NCBI GenBank assembly: GCA_016207405.1
Contig: JACQPQ010000023.1
Span: forward strand, 1 to 36,996
Direction of reading: 5' to 3'
Length of the DNA: 36,996 nt
From: Gammaproteobacteria bacterium
GTDB lineage: Bacteria; Pseudomonadota; Gammaproteobacteria; JACQPQ01
Of this stretch, positions 25,349 through 33,352 are shown one piece after another. Position 1 is the stretch's first letter. The number at the start of each line of letters is the position of its first letter. The notes beneath the pieces were generated by a model. That model saw only the letters and a list, made by a program, of their open reading frames with translations. It was not told the origin of the DNA and made no database searches. The translations under genes and the position numbers were made by a program.

Positions 25349-26175
25349 CCCCAAAGCCCCGTGGTTAATTCTTCGATATTTGCGTTAATTCTTAGCTGCC
25401 ATCTACTTAAGTATTGTCCTTGGTTGGGCGATTGTGGATCAAGACGGACATAAATTTTAGGTTCTATCACACTTTTTTGCAGTTTATCGACGCAGTCACC
25501 CCTAATTCTTAAAGTTTCTAATAAAAAACCCAAGCGCTTCACAGCAGCTTTCGTAGGATATTTTTGAACATATTCGGTCAATCTATCTGGGTTCAACTCG
25601 TTTTGTTTGGTCCATAAACCACGACAGACTTCAATAAGTCCCCCACACAATTCAGGGCGTTCCAATCCATCTAAGAGTGTTCTTTCTAGGTTACTGATAA
25701 CTACTTTATCCTGCTTAGTGATCCATTGGGTTTGAATGCCCCAGAAATTTGACTCTTTGCGATAAACAAAGTGGTAGTGAATGTGATGGACTGTTTTGCT
25801 ACGGTGCCTTTTTATCGTGGTGATGTAAACGTCAAATAAAGGGTGGGTTGTCATGCCATGCAAGCGCATGGCACTATAATGTGAGAGGAAATAAGGAGTA
25901 TTCCCTATCAGCACCTTTGCAATGCTTGGCCAGTTAGAGAGTTGGGCGTCTTCCTCCCCGATTTGTAAAATGATATAGATGCCGGCTTTCATTCGAGACA
26001 GCACGGTTCTTTTTACGAGCTCACTCAGTAAGTCACTGGTTTCAAAAATATTTTTCCCCAATATTTGAGCAGCCTCTTGAATGGAAAAAGTAGTTTTGCC
26101 CTGATTTGATAAGGTTCTTATTAGATGAGCACTGACAGGCCCAAGCGTTCCACTCCCAGTAACATGCTGTCCCAT
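25345..26175 (-). CDS. abiEi: AbiEi-type antitoxin / transcriptional autorepressor
   Basis: The 276-residue protein is the antitoxin of an AbiE type IV system, in which the antitoxin represses its own promoter rather than binding the toxin. A winged-helix N-terminal domain (about 15-70, FSIQEAAQILGKN) is followed by the antitoxin fold (YFLSHYSAMRLHGM, then ISNLERTLLDGLERPELCGG). A perfect 18-bp inverted repeat lies 10 bases upstream, matching the known way these repressors bind. It overlaps the broken toxin gene by ATGA. The likely -10 box is so close to the ATG that the mRNA may be leaderless. Confidence 0.88.
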   Translation of the reverse strand: MGQHVTGSGTLGPVSAHLIRTLSNQGKTTFSIQEAAQILGKNIFETSDLLSELVKRTVLSRMKAGIYIILQIGEEDAQLSNWPSIAKVLIGNTPYFLSHYSAMRLHGMTTHPLFDVYITTIKRHRSKTVHHIHYHFVYRKESNFWGIQTQWITKQDKVVISNLERTLLDGLERPELCGGLIEVCRGLWTKQNELNPDRLTEYVQKYPTKAAVKRLGFLLETLRIRGDCVDKLQKSVIEPKIYVRLDPQSPNQGQYLSRWQLRINANIEELTTGLWG

Positions 26176-26181
26176 AAATTT

Positions 26182-26227
26182 ATTATACGTAACATTTTAA
26201 GGACTTCAACCTTAAAATGTTACGTAT
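26182..26227 (-). promoter_or_regulatory. abiEi promoter and palindromic operator
   Basis: A perfect 18-bp inverted repeat (ATACGTAACATTTTAAGG, 26185-26202, and its complement at 26210-26227) has a 7-base centre. On the minus strand TTGAAG in the centre, 16 bases, then TATAAT (26187-26182) forms a near-consensus promoter, with ATG only 6 bases after the -10. A bound repressor would cover the promoter. AbiEi autoregulation via inverted repeats is known for the family; binding here is inferred. Confidence 0.75.
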
Positions 26228-26230
26228 GTC

Positions 26231-26724
26231 ATAGCGACATGAAAATGTCCCCTCTTTAGCGATTTTAAAATGTCCCCTTTTGAAGGGTGGCCTTAAACTG
26301 GAGATAAAACCAGGGAAGGCCAGTAATGAAAGACGAGGGGCATTTAATCATGAGTCAGATAGAACGAGTTCTGAAAGTGTTGTTAGAGTCGGTCAAGGCA
26401 GGTTATTTAACGCTCAAAGAAGCAAGCGAGAGAGTAGGCTTATCCTATCGCCAGATGAAGCGCAGGAAGCATCGATACTTGAAGGAGGGGGATACTGGGT
26501 TAATGCATAGAAGAAGAGGACAAGCCTCTTCTCGAGCATTTCCGAAAGACTTCAAACAATCTGTATTGGCCCTTTATCGAGAAAGGTATTTAGATTTTGG
26601 TCCAACATTTGCCTCAGAGAAATTATTAGAAGATGGTTCTAAACTTCATCACGATACTCTTCGCAAATGGTTATTGGCGGAAGGTTTATGGAGTCCCCAT
26701 CGAAAGCCCTCTGTGCCAATGTAA
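26231..26724 (+). mobile_element. IS fragment (5' end of an ISNCY-like element)
   Basis: The left end carries two direct copies of AAAATGTCCCCT (26242-26253 and 26267-26278), a pattern common at the ends of this kind of element, followed by a truncated transposase gene. No right end is seen before the DUF433 gene. It abuts the abiE operator. Confidence 0.7.
26350..26724 (+). pseudogene. Truncated ISNCY-like transposase, N-terminal part
   Basis: The 124 codons from ATG 26350 (GAGGGG 9 bases upstream) encode an N-terminal helix-turn-helix (AGYLTLKEASERVGLSYRQMKR), a linker MHRRRGQASS and LYRERYLDFGPTFASEKLLE, typical of ISNCY/IS481-like transposases. The frame stops at HRKPSVPM, before the catalytic DDE domain, and nothing downstream continues it. 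It is therefore inactive. Confidence 0.85.
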
Positions 26725-26787
26725 GTGAAACACGCTTTAAGATAGCCCTACTGGACTTGTTATTTATTCGCTGATATACAATACAGT

Positions 26788-27024
26788 ATGCTCATTAAAT
26801 TTAATCGAATCACCATTAATCCAAGAATGATGAACGGTCAGCCATGTATTCGGGGAATGAGACTAACAGTTCGTCGAGTATTAGAGGCTCTTGTACTGTA
26901 TCCAAAATGGGAAGAGCTCATCTACGAATACCCAGAGCTAGAAGAAGAAGACATTCGTCAGGCGTTGGCATATGCCGCAGAAAGCCTAGAAGACAAAGTA
27001 TTTTATTTAAAGGTGGCCGTTTGA
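26788..27024 (+). CDS. DUF433 antitoxin-like protein
   Basis: The 78-residue protein shows the DUF433 pattern: an ITINPRMMNGQPCIRGMRLTV segment (split around residues 8-28) and a helix-turn-helix-like YPELEEEDIRQALAYAA. Such proteins are partners of PIN-like DUF5615 proteins, which directly follow here by TTGA overlap. The role as antitoxin is by family association. No strong ribosome-binding site precedes the ATG. Confidence 0.9.
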   Translation: MLIKFNRITINPRMMNGQPCIRGMRLTVRRVLEALVLYPKWEELIYEYPELEEEDIRQALAYAAESLEDKVFYLKVAV

Positions 27025-27392
27025 AATTGCTTTTGCTGGATCAGGGTTTGCCTCGTTCTTCAGTTGAGCTTCTAAGGGAAAAAGGATGGGATGTTGTTCA
27101 CGTGTCAGAAGTTGGACTGAGTAAGGCAGAAGATAAAAAAATTATCGAATATGCTATAAAAACAAAAAGAGTCATTGTAACTTTAGATGCAGACTTCCAT
27201 GCTTTATTGGCAGTTAGTAACAAACCATTTTGTACGGTTATTCGAATTCGAGAAGAGGGATTACGAGCAGAGGACTTGGTCAAATTATTGTTAAATATCT
27301 GGCCGAAAATAAAAAAACATGTTGCTCAAGGAGTTCTGATTTCTGTAACTTCCGAAAACGTGAGGATCAGACATTTGCCTATTCTTAGGTGA
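27021..27392 (+). CDS. DUF5615 PIN-like toxin
   Basis: This 123-residue protein begins at TTG 27021, which overlaps the DUF433 stop (TTGA) and has AAAGG about 8 bases before it. It contains LLLDQGLPRSSVELLREKGWDVVHV, a PIN-like Mut7-C-type start with a conserved Asp, and VIVTLDADFHALL with the second acidic pair. In-frame codons before 27021 read through the DUF433 gene and are not used. Together these form a small toxin-antitoxin-like unit. Confidence 0.88.
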   Translation: MKLLLLDQGLPRSSVELLREKGWDVVHVSEVGLSKAEDKKIIEYAIKTKRVIVTLDADFHALLAVSNKPFCTVIRIREEGLRAEDLVKLLLNIWPKIKKHVAQGVLISVTSENVRIRHLPILR

Positions 27393-27487
27393 GACTCAAT
27401 GTTCAAGTTTTTTTAGATTGACTTTTACGCTGTAACATAAGTTTTTCTGCGTCGTTGCAAGGCCTGATGCGCTTGCGCGCTATACAT
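27393..27487. other. Short intergenic region between toxin gene and tRNA-Gln
   Basis: This gap of 95 bases separates the plus-strand toxin gene from the 3' end of the minus-strand tRNA. I looked for a duplicated tRNA 3' end (attachment site) here and through the island to 22383 and saw none. Confidence 0.35.
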
Positions 27488-27561
27488 TGGCTGGGGGACT
27501 TGGATTCGAACCAAGATAAACAGAGTCAGAGTCTGTTGTCCTGCCATTAGACGATCCCCCA
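27488..27561 (-). tRNA. tRNA-Gln (anticodon CTG)
   Basis: This is a 74-nt cloverleaf on the minus strand with encoded CCA. Acceptor TGGGGGA pairs with TCCCCCA, the anticodon stem ACAGA/TCTGT holds loop CTCTGAC (anticodon CTG, reads CAG), and the T-arm is CTTGG-TTCGAAT-CCAAG. The U1-A72 pair suits a tRNA-Gln. Its 5' end is 7 bases after the stop codon of the last conjugation gene, on the same strand. Confidence 0.96.
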
Positions 27562-27568
27562 AAATCCT

Positions 27569-29368
27569 CTATTTCCTAAGTGCCCTCACTCCAAGACGAG
27601 CAACCTCTAAACCTATCTTCGTAGCTTGTAAAATTATCCCCGCGCCTTTACTTATCCCTGCCGTCGCAACCGCAAGCCCCGCATCGACCACTTGACCCAC
27701 TAATTGAACTCCTCGTCGCCCAGACTCTTGAAGTGCAGAGCCTTCCCCACCTACTGCCTGATATCCCGCATACGCTCCCCCCACTTCATACCCCGCCCAT
27801 AATAGCATGCTCATAAATAAAAGCGGCAGAGCGAAAAACATCGTCATCACGACGAGTGGCATCACCCACTCCCCCAATACTGAACCTTGTGTAACCCCTA
27901 ACACCTTCAAAAGATAAAGATTCAACCAGTTCGCTAAATGAAAAAAATAAGACATGAATTTGAGGGTGAAAATGCCTGCAGCACCCATCAATAAAAACTC
28001 TATGCTAAACCCTGATAGAATCAACCCAATCGGCAACATTAAGTAAACACTCATCAATACCAACCCCTGCACGACAGGAGCCGCCTGTTGCAGGGTATAC
28101 ATCATGGGGAAAAATTCAAGACTCTCAACAACCGCTCCCATGATACTGCCCAAATTCACTAATAATTTTTTAGTCGCTCCCCATACAGTGGGGGACGAAT
28201 ATCGATTCAAAGAAGGGTATGAGGCAGTTAGATCAGACATTATCGGCAAAGTGGGTAACCATTGCATCAGAATCCACTGATAAACGGTTTCATTGTCTGT
28301 CTTCTGCGCTTTTAGTAAACCTCCGTGCCGAGAAAGCCACTCTGTAACCCAGTCACTATAGTTTCCCACCACAGCTTCTTGTAAAACTTCTTCGATGGGT
28401 CTTGGATCCGCGTTGATGAGTTTCTTTAATCGAGGATAAAGACCGGGTATTACACCCTCACGAGCCCAATCGACTACAAACCCATTCCAAACTTGAGCAC
28501 AGGTAGGTTTGTACACCCCCACTCGATTTTGATACTCCCGATTCATAACCCTTCCCTGATAAAAATAAGGGCCTGGCATTTGAAGATACAGCTCTGAACC
28601 CATCCATTCTGTAAAACCAGAACTGGCTTTCTCTAAAGCAGACTGGATCCGCCTCAGAGCTTGAGGCGAAGAAACCTGTCTAACACTCAACAAATTAACC
28701 ATTTTGTTTTCGTCATACCGCAGAAGTAACTCTGATTTGATTTGCTGGTATTCTTTAGACTCCCACTTGTCAGGCGGCAATTCTTGCCGTTCGTACCGGT
28801 CAAACTTGAGCGTGGGGTGATAACACTCGTCAATAAATTGTTCTAAATCCGTTTGTAACACTGGATCAGTTATTCGAAGCTCATTGACCATCGAATAAAC
28901 CCACATGGCATCCGACACACAAGGAATACTTCGCTTAGCAGCAGAAGTGACGCCTTCTGAAATAGAGATCACCGCAACCCACCAAATCGGTACACGCGTA
29001 TGAGTCACTTCTCTGCTATGAACAACTTTCTTGTAAAGTGCCTCATCGTTATTTTCGTTAGCCGTCACGCAATTCTGAACAAAAGTGAGTTCTTGCTGAA
29101 CTAGAGGCATCAAGGGCTGCCCAGCCAATACCATGAGGGTGAGCATACCAATAAGTTCAAGCTCCACTCGTTTTAAGGAAGTAAACCCCGCATCGGACGG
29201 CCGTTGGCTTTTAATGCTGTCAGTGAACCCCTGAATAATAATGAAGAGAAAAGGCAAAAAGACTAAACCCGTTTGGGTTAAAATGTCCCACAAGACATTG
29301 TATTGATGCCACCCTAAAATGGCCGTATGAAGTTCTGTAAGGGAGGAAACACCCAGAAAGTTCTGCAT
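27569..29368 (-). CDS. TraG-N-like conjugation membrane protein, paralog 1
   Basis: The 599-residue polytopic protein resembles the N-terminal (membrane) domain of TraG found in GI/ICE-type conjugation systems, thought to help mating-pair stabilisation. N-terminal membrane segments lie at about 24-48 (WDILTQTGLVFLPFLFIII) and 72-90, then a long periplasmic region with VPIWWVAVISISEG, SIPCVSD and IDECYHP cysteines, and several C-terminal membrane segments (about 425-535). The last about 60 residues are an Ala/Gly-rich amphipathic tail. It is the last gene of the operon: 6 bases separate it from paralog 2, and AAGGTGA overlaps the upstream stop. The tRNA follows directly. Confidence 0.78.
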   Translation of the reverse strand: MQNFLGVSSLTELHTAILGWHQYNVLWDILTQTGLVFLPFLFIIIQGFTDSIKSQRPSDAGFTSLKRVELELIGMLTLMVLAGQPLMPLVQQELTFVQNCVTANENNDEALYKKVVHSREVTHTRVPIWWVAVISISEGVTSAAKRSIPCVSDAMWVYSMVNELRITDPVLQTDLEQFIDECYHPTLKFDRYERQELPPDKWESKEYQQIKSELLLRYDENKMVNLLSVRQVSSPQALRRIQSALEKASSGFTEWMGSELYLQMPGPYFYQGRVMNREYQNRVGVYKPTCAQVWNGFVVDWAREGVIPGLYPRLKKLINADPRPIEEVLQEAVVGNYSDWVTEWLSRHGGLLKAQKTDNETVYQWILMQWLPTLPIMSDLTASYPSLNRYSSPTVWGATKKLLVNLGSIMGAVVESLEFFPMMYTLQQAAPVVQGLVLMSVYLMLPIGLILSGFSIEFLLMGAAGIFTLKFMSYFFHLANWLNLYLLKVLGVTQGSVLGEWVMPLVVMTMFFALPLLFMSMLLWAGYEVGGAYAGYQAVGGEGSALQESGRRGVQLVGQVVDAGLAVATAGISKGAGIILQATKIGLEVARLGVRALRK

Positions 29369-29374
29369 GATAAA

Positions 29375-31045
29375 TCACCTTCTGAATGACTTAACTGCTT
29401 TCCCCGCGCCCCGCATGCCCGCACGTACTGCGCCAATGGCCGCACTCCCAGCACTCGCGAGCGGTGAACCGGTTCCCCCTACTCGGTCATAAACCTGCTG
29501 CAAACCAGTCCCAATATTAAGCCCCGCCCAACCCATCAAAGCCAACAACAGCACGGGGAAGAAAAAATATAGTCCTACGATTAAAAGCTCAATTTTGAGG
29601 GATTCTATGGAACTTCCTAGCCCAAGCCCACCTAATACCCATCCGTTATCATGTCCCTGCAAAGTATTCCCCGCTGACAGTGCAAATAACAAGTGTTGGT
29701 CCATCCACGAAGTCACATGAAATAGATAGGTCATAAATTTCAGAGCAAAAATACCCGCCGCCCCCATAATCAAAAATTTGAAAGAAAATCCTGAAAAGAC
29801 AAGCCCGATGGGCAAAATCAGGTAAAGTCCCATCAATAATAAAGGCTGCACGACATAAGCAGCTTCTTGAGTAATATGAGCTAAAGGAAACTGCTTGAAG
29901 GACTCCCATAAAATTCCCCAGAATCCAGACAGTGTGTTCCACTCCTTGGCAAAGGCTCCTCTCCCCCCCGAACCTCCTTTCATAAAATCGTTTTGGGAAT
30001 AAAACAATGGGCCGCTCTCGAGCGAACTTGGCATAACGAATAGTGCAATCGCATAGTTATAAACTTCATCCTCTGTCGGCTTATCCACCACGGTGCTCAA
30101 AAAACGCCGCGCATTTTCGTATAACGATACCGTTTCTCCCTCTTTTGCTCCTGGAATCGAAGTCAGTCGCACTTCCATTTTTAATTGCGAGTAAAGCGCA
30201 TTGAGTACTTTCCCGTCATGCCCAAACCACCAGTCATAGCAGCTGGGGTTGCCTTCTTCAAAACCGCCTACGTCTGACACGGCATTCCTTCCTTGATAAA
30301 AATACTTCTTCCCAGGCCCTCGGAACTCTAAAAAGATCCTGCTCCCCAACTGCAACATGTCCCTTTCCCCATACTGCTTAATCAGCGCTTGCAATTCTTG
30401 CTCATCCGCTGACGCCCAGTCGGAAGATTCTCCTCGCCCTATCGTGGCAAAGGTATAAGCGGGAGTGTGACACTCTTGTTGAAATCGTTGAATGTTAGCA
30501 ATGAGCATTGGATCTTGAATGGAACTTGACAGCATAACGGAACGCATCATTCGCACATCAGACATACAGGGTAAGCTTGTTTTAGCTGCGAGAGTAAATC
30601 CGCTTGAAAATGACATCACACCATACCACCAAATTGGGACACGAGTTCGCTCAACACCACTTTGGCTCACCCCCACCTTTTTAAAGGGCGAAAGGGCCTG
30701 GTTAAAAGGAATATTTTGAGTCGTAAATTTTGCGTCATCACTCCATCGACACAACTTGATGAAATTGAGTTCCGCGACATCTAGCGAAAGAATGGGTTGC
30801 CCAGCCAAAACGATAACCGTTAACATCGTGAATAAATCTAACTCTATACGGTGTAAGGACGTGATACTCGCTGACCGCGGTTGCTGGCTTTTAACCGGCT
30901 CTACAAAGTGTCGAATTAAAATGCCCAGGAATGGCAAAAACACTAACCCCGTTTGAGTCAGCACCTCCCACAACACGTTGTATTGGTGCCAGCCTAAAAT
31001 GGTGGTATAGAGTTCTACGTAAGAATCAACGCCAATGGCATTCAT
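29375..31045 (-). CDS. TraG-N-like conjugation membrane protein, paralog 2
   Basis: The 556-residue product (from ATG 31045, MNAIGVDSYVELY) is the closest relative of paralog 1: both share GWHQYNVLW, TQTGLVFLPF, RVPIWW and GAAGIF.LKFM near the C-terminal membrane segments. An in-frame extension upstream runs through the MITE and is not native. The Shine-Dalgarno-like GAGGTG lies in the terminal repeat of the MITE, 5 bases before the ATG, so translation of this gene now depends on the element's end. Function is inferred as for paralog 1. Confidence 0.78.
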   Translation of the reverse strand: MNAIGVDSYVELYTTILGWHQYNVLWEVLTQTGLVFLPFLGILIRHFVEPVKSQQPRSASITSLHRIELDLFTMLTVIVLAGQPILSLDVAELNFIKLCRWSDDAKFTTQNIPFNQALSPFKKVGVSQSGVERTRVPIWWYGVMSFSSGFTLAAKTSLPCMSDVRMMRSVMLSSSIQDPMLIANIQRFQQECHTPAYTFATIGRGESSDWASADEQELQALIKQYGERDMLQLGSRIFLEFRGPGKKYFYQGRNAVSDVGGFEEGNPSCYDWWFGHDGKVLNALYSQLKMEVRLTSIPGAKEGETVSLYENARRFLSTVVDKPTEDEVYNYAIALFVMPSSLESGPLFYSQNDFMKGGSGGRGAFAKEWNTLSGFWGILWESFKQFPLAHITQEAAYVVQPLLLMGLYLILPIGLVFSGFSFKFLIMGAAGIFALKFMTYLFHVTSWMDQHLLFALSAGNTLQGHDNGWVLGGLGLGSSIESLKIELLIVGLYFFFPVLLLALMGWAGLNIGTGLQQVYDRVGGTGSPLASAGSAAIGAVRAGMRGAGKAVKSFRR

Positions 31046-31046
31046 G

Positions 31047-31261
31047 GTAACACCTCTACTCGAATGGTGGGGAGGGTGGTTTGCTGTGTATTTTCCGCTG
31101 CCTTTGCGAGCAGCCCCAGCCCCTTCGGGGCAAACATCGTAAAAGAACTGCAAGAGCTGTTCTTTGGGAGCGTCCCCGAGCGACGTAGAATTTTTCAGGT
31201 AAAAATGCGAGCAGCAGGCAGCGGAAAATACACAGTGAACTACCCATCAGTGAGGAATTAC
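31047..31261 (+). repeat. MITE-like nested palindromic element, copy 3, inside conjugation operon
   Basis: The 215-bp element has the same long inverted ends (GGTGGTTTGCTGTGTATTTT ... AAAATACACAGTGAACTACC) and terminal GTAA.ACCTC/GAGGAATTAC. Its centre differs from copies 1 and 2: it contains GCCCC/GGGGC and AAAGAAC (31142-31148)/GTTCTTT (31159-31165) hairpins instead. It lies 1 base before the start of paralog 2 and 9 bases after the stop of paralog 3, so it is transcribed with the operon. Confidence 0.9.
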
Positions 31262-31270
31262 CATTCATGC

Positions 31271-33337
31271 CTATAAACTTCTTTTAACCCTTCGTTGAAA
31301 TTCTTCAATTTTTTCCTTAGCCTCTTGAAGAGCTTTCTGTGCACTCGCCAGATCGTTCTGAAGATCTTGCTCTCTAAAATAGTCGTCCTGTTGAGTGTCA
31401 TCAAGCGCTCGTTCCGTACGTTTCAGTTGTCGTTGTGCTTTTTTAAGATCTCGCTCAGTATCATCGAGATCTTGTTCTACGAAATAGCTGTACTGCTTCG
31501 CATCATCAACCTCCTGCTCTAGCCTCCCCATTCTTTCTTTTTGTCTCTCCCTTCGAGCTCTTTCCATTTCTTGAGTGATAACGCCTGCTCCCCGCTTAAC
31601 CATCCACCCTGGCAAATCCTGCCCAGGATCTCCAGCTCCTTTTTTTAAGGAAGCCCCCATGCCTTCCATAGCACCAGCCACATGCCCTATCAGGTGAACG
31701 CCCGCCCACCCCACCATAGACGAAAATAGCAACGGCAAGGCTGCATACAAAACCGTACTCGCCAACCATATAGTCTGTTCAGCACTTGACGGCTCTGCGT
31801 AGAGCGGAGAAATATCCAAAAGCGACCATAAGTTTTGCTCTAACCACCAAGCGAGGTGCCATAAGTAAAACCAAAATTTAACGGTGAATAACGCTAAAGC
31901 GCCTAGCATCAAAAATTTTACGGAGTAGCCCGAAAACACCAAACCCAATGGTAACAAGAGGGTGATCCCCATCAGCGTAAAAGCCCCAATCGGTGGGACC
32001 ATGTCTCGCACAATTTGCAAGGTTGGGCCTTCTTTCAACGAAGATAACCATTTACCCAACTCGGCTAAATTTTTTGTCCATCCCTTCTCTGACTGCACCA
32101 GCGAAGCATAAGGACTCTCGCCTCCGCCTACTAAGGTTCTTAAGAACTCATCTTGAACCGCCCAAAACACCTCTTCTTGTGTTGGATCGGAACACCCATT
32201 TTTTTTTATTTGATGCTTGATGCGTTCTATCGCCGCCAAAACATTCAAATGGTTTCGACCCAGATGTTCTAGTCCAGCATTACCATAACCATAATGTTGC
32301 TTTACAGCTGCTTCTCTTTTTTGCGTCTCTTCTTCGCTTTCTGTTAAGTGCGGTATGTATACAAGAGGTTTAGGCTTGAATTCTTCATGCGTGAAAGAGA
32401 AAAGACTTGCTTGATCTCTATATTTGGGAGGCGCATATCGCTCTAATAGAATACTGCGAAGACCCAACCAAATGGCTTTACAACTTATTCTTTTCCCTTC
32501 TAAAGCCTCTCTCACTTCCACTTCAGAAACCTTTTCTTGCCCTAAAGCGTGTTGCCTCCAAAAGTTGATACTCCATTTAAGACTTGCATTTGGACTTAAA
32601 TAGGATATGTCAACCATTGTGTTTTCATAGAACCTTGGAACCGTTAAAAACAGTTGCGAGCCTGGCCACTCTGTATCTCCTTTGCCATAAATGGACCACA
32701 TGCGGTTTACATTTTCATGGGTATGGAACTCTTCTTGTGAATTTGTTTTTTGATATTCTGACCGTGCGGGTATGTAACATTTTTCAATAAACTTAACCAA
32801 GACTTGAACGAGGTTGGGATCATCAATGACTTGGGTTTGGATCGCGATGCGCTCCCTGGCAATATCTCTTACACAAGGGATCGCCCTTTGTCCGGCATGA
32901 ACTAAACCGTGAGAAAAAGACAGGACGCCGTACCACCACACCGGCAGTTTTACGGTTTTAAATGCGGTGTCTAAATGTGTAAATGCTTTATCTGTCTTTC
33001 CCGCTTCTTTGTTAAACGTTAAATCCTCTGAGATGACCTGTCCCCCTTCGCAGAGTTTTACATACTTCATTTTTTCCATATGAACAGGAATAAGAGGCTC
33101 TGCTGCCAATATCAGAACGGTTAGGGCAACCACACAATCAATTTCAACGGATTTTAATGCGGCAAAGGAGGATTCCCCTGGATCTTGAGTCGTTGAGGTC
33201 TCTAAAAAAGCGTTGAGCAAAATTCCTAAAAAAGGAAGGAAAGCAAGCCCTGTTTCTTTGAGAAGGGTCCAAATTGCGTTGTACTGCTGCCACCCCCAAA
33301 GGAGAGTATAGGTTTCAAATAGGCTATCAACACCCAT
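31271..33337 (-). CDS. TraG-N-like conjugation membrane protein, paralog 3, with coiled-coil tail
   Basis: The 688-residue protein shares with paralogs 1 and 2 the start GVDSLFETYTLLWGWQQYN, TGLAFLPFLGILLN, VPVWWYGVLSFSHG, AIPCVRD and the C-terminal GALALFTVKFWFYL membrane block. It is the most diverged of the three. About 120 residues at the C-terminus (about 570-688) form a charged heptad-rich coiled coil (EQEVDDAKQ, QDLDDTERDLKKAQRQLK) that the other two lack and that should lie in the cytoplasm. It is separated from paralog 2 only by the MITE copy. Confidence 0.77.
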   Translation of the reverse strand: MGVDSLFETYTLLWGWQQYNAIWTLLKETGLAFLPFLGILLNAFLETSTTQDPGESSFAALKSVEIDCVVALTVLILAAEPLIPVHMEKMKYVKLCEGGQVISEDLTFNKEAGKTDKAFTHLDTAFKTVKLPVWWYGVLSFSHGLVHAGQRAIPCVRDIARERIAIQTQVIDDPNLVQVLVKFIEKCYIPARSEYQKTNSQEEFHTHENVNRMWSIYGKGDTEWPGSQLFLTVPRFYENTMVDISYLSPNASLKWSINFWRQHALGQEKVSEVEVREALEGKRISCKAIWLGLRSILLERYAPPKYRDQASLFSFTHEEFKPKPLVYIPHLTESEEETQKREAAVKQHYGYGNAGLEHLGRNHLNVLAAIERIKHQIKKNGCSDPTQEEVFWAVQDEFLRTLVGGGESPYASLVQSEKGWTKNLAELGKWLSSLKEGPTLQIVRDMVPPIGAFTLMGITLLLPLGLVFSGYSVKFLMLGALALFTVKFWFYLWHLAWWLEQNLWSLLDISPLYAEPSSAEQTIWLASTVLYAALPLLFSSMVGWAGVHLIGHVAGAMEGMGASLKKGAGDPGQDLPGWMVKRGAGVITQEMERARRERQKERMGRLEQEVDDAKQYSYFVEQDLDDTERDLKKAQRQLKRTERALDDTQQDDYFREQDLQNDLASAQKALQEAKEKIEEFQRRVKRSL

Positions 33338-33352
33338 GGATTTATCACTCTT

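Noticed and set aside
22383-27487. Duplicated tRNA-Gln 3' end as an attachment site
   Set aside because: I found no second copy of the T-arm/acceptor sequence in this interval; it could lie outside the window.
31046-31153. N-terminal extension of TraG-N paralog 2 through the MITE
   Set aside because: The extension translates the repeat; the paralogs align from ATG 31045, and a GAGGTG site precedes it.
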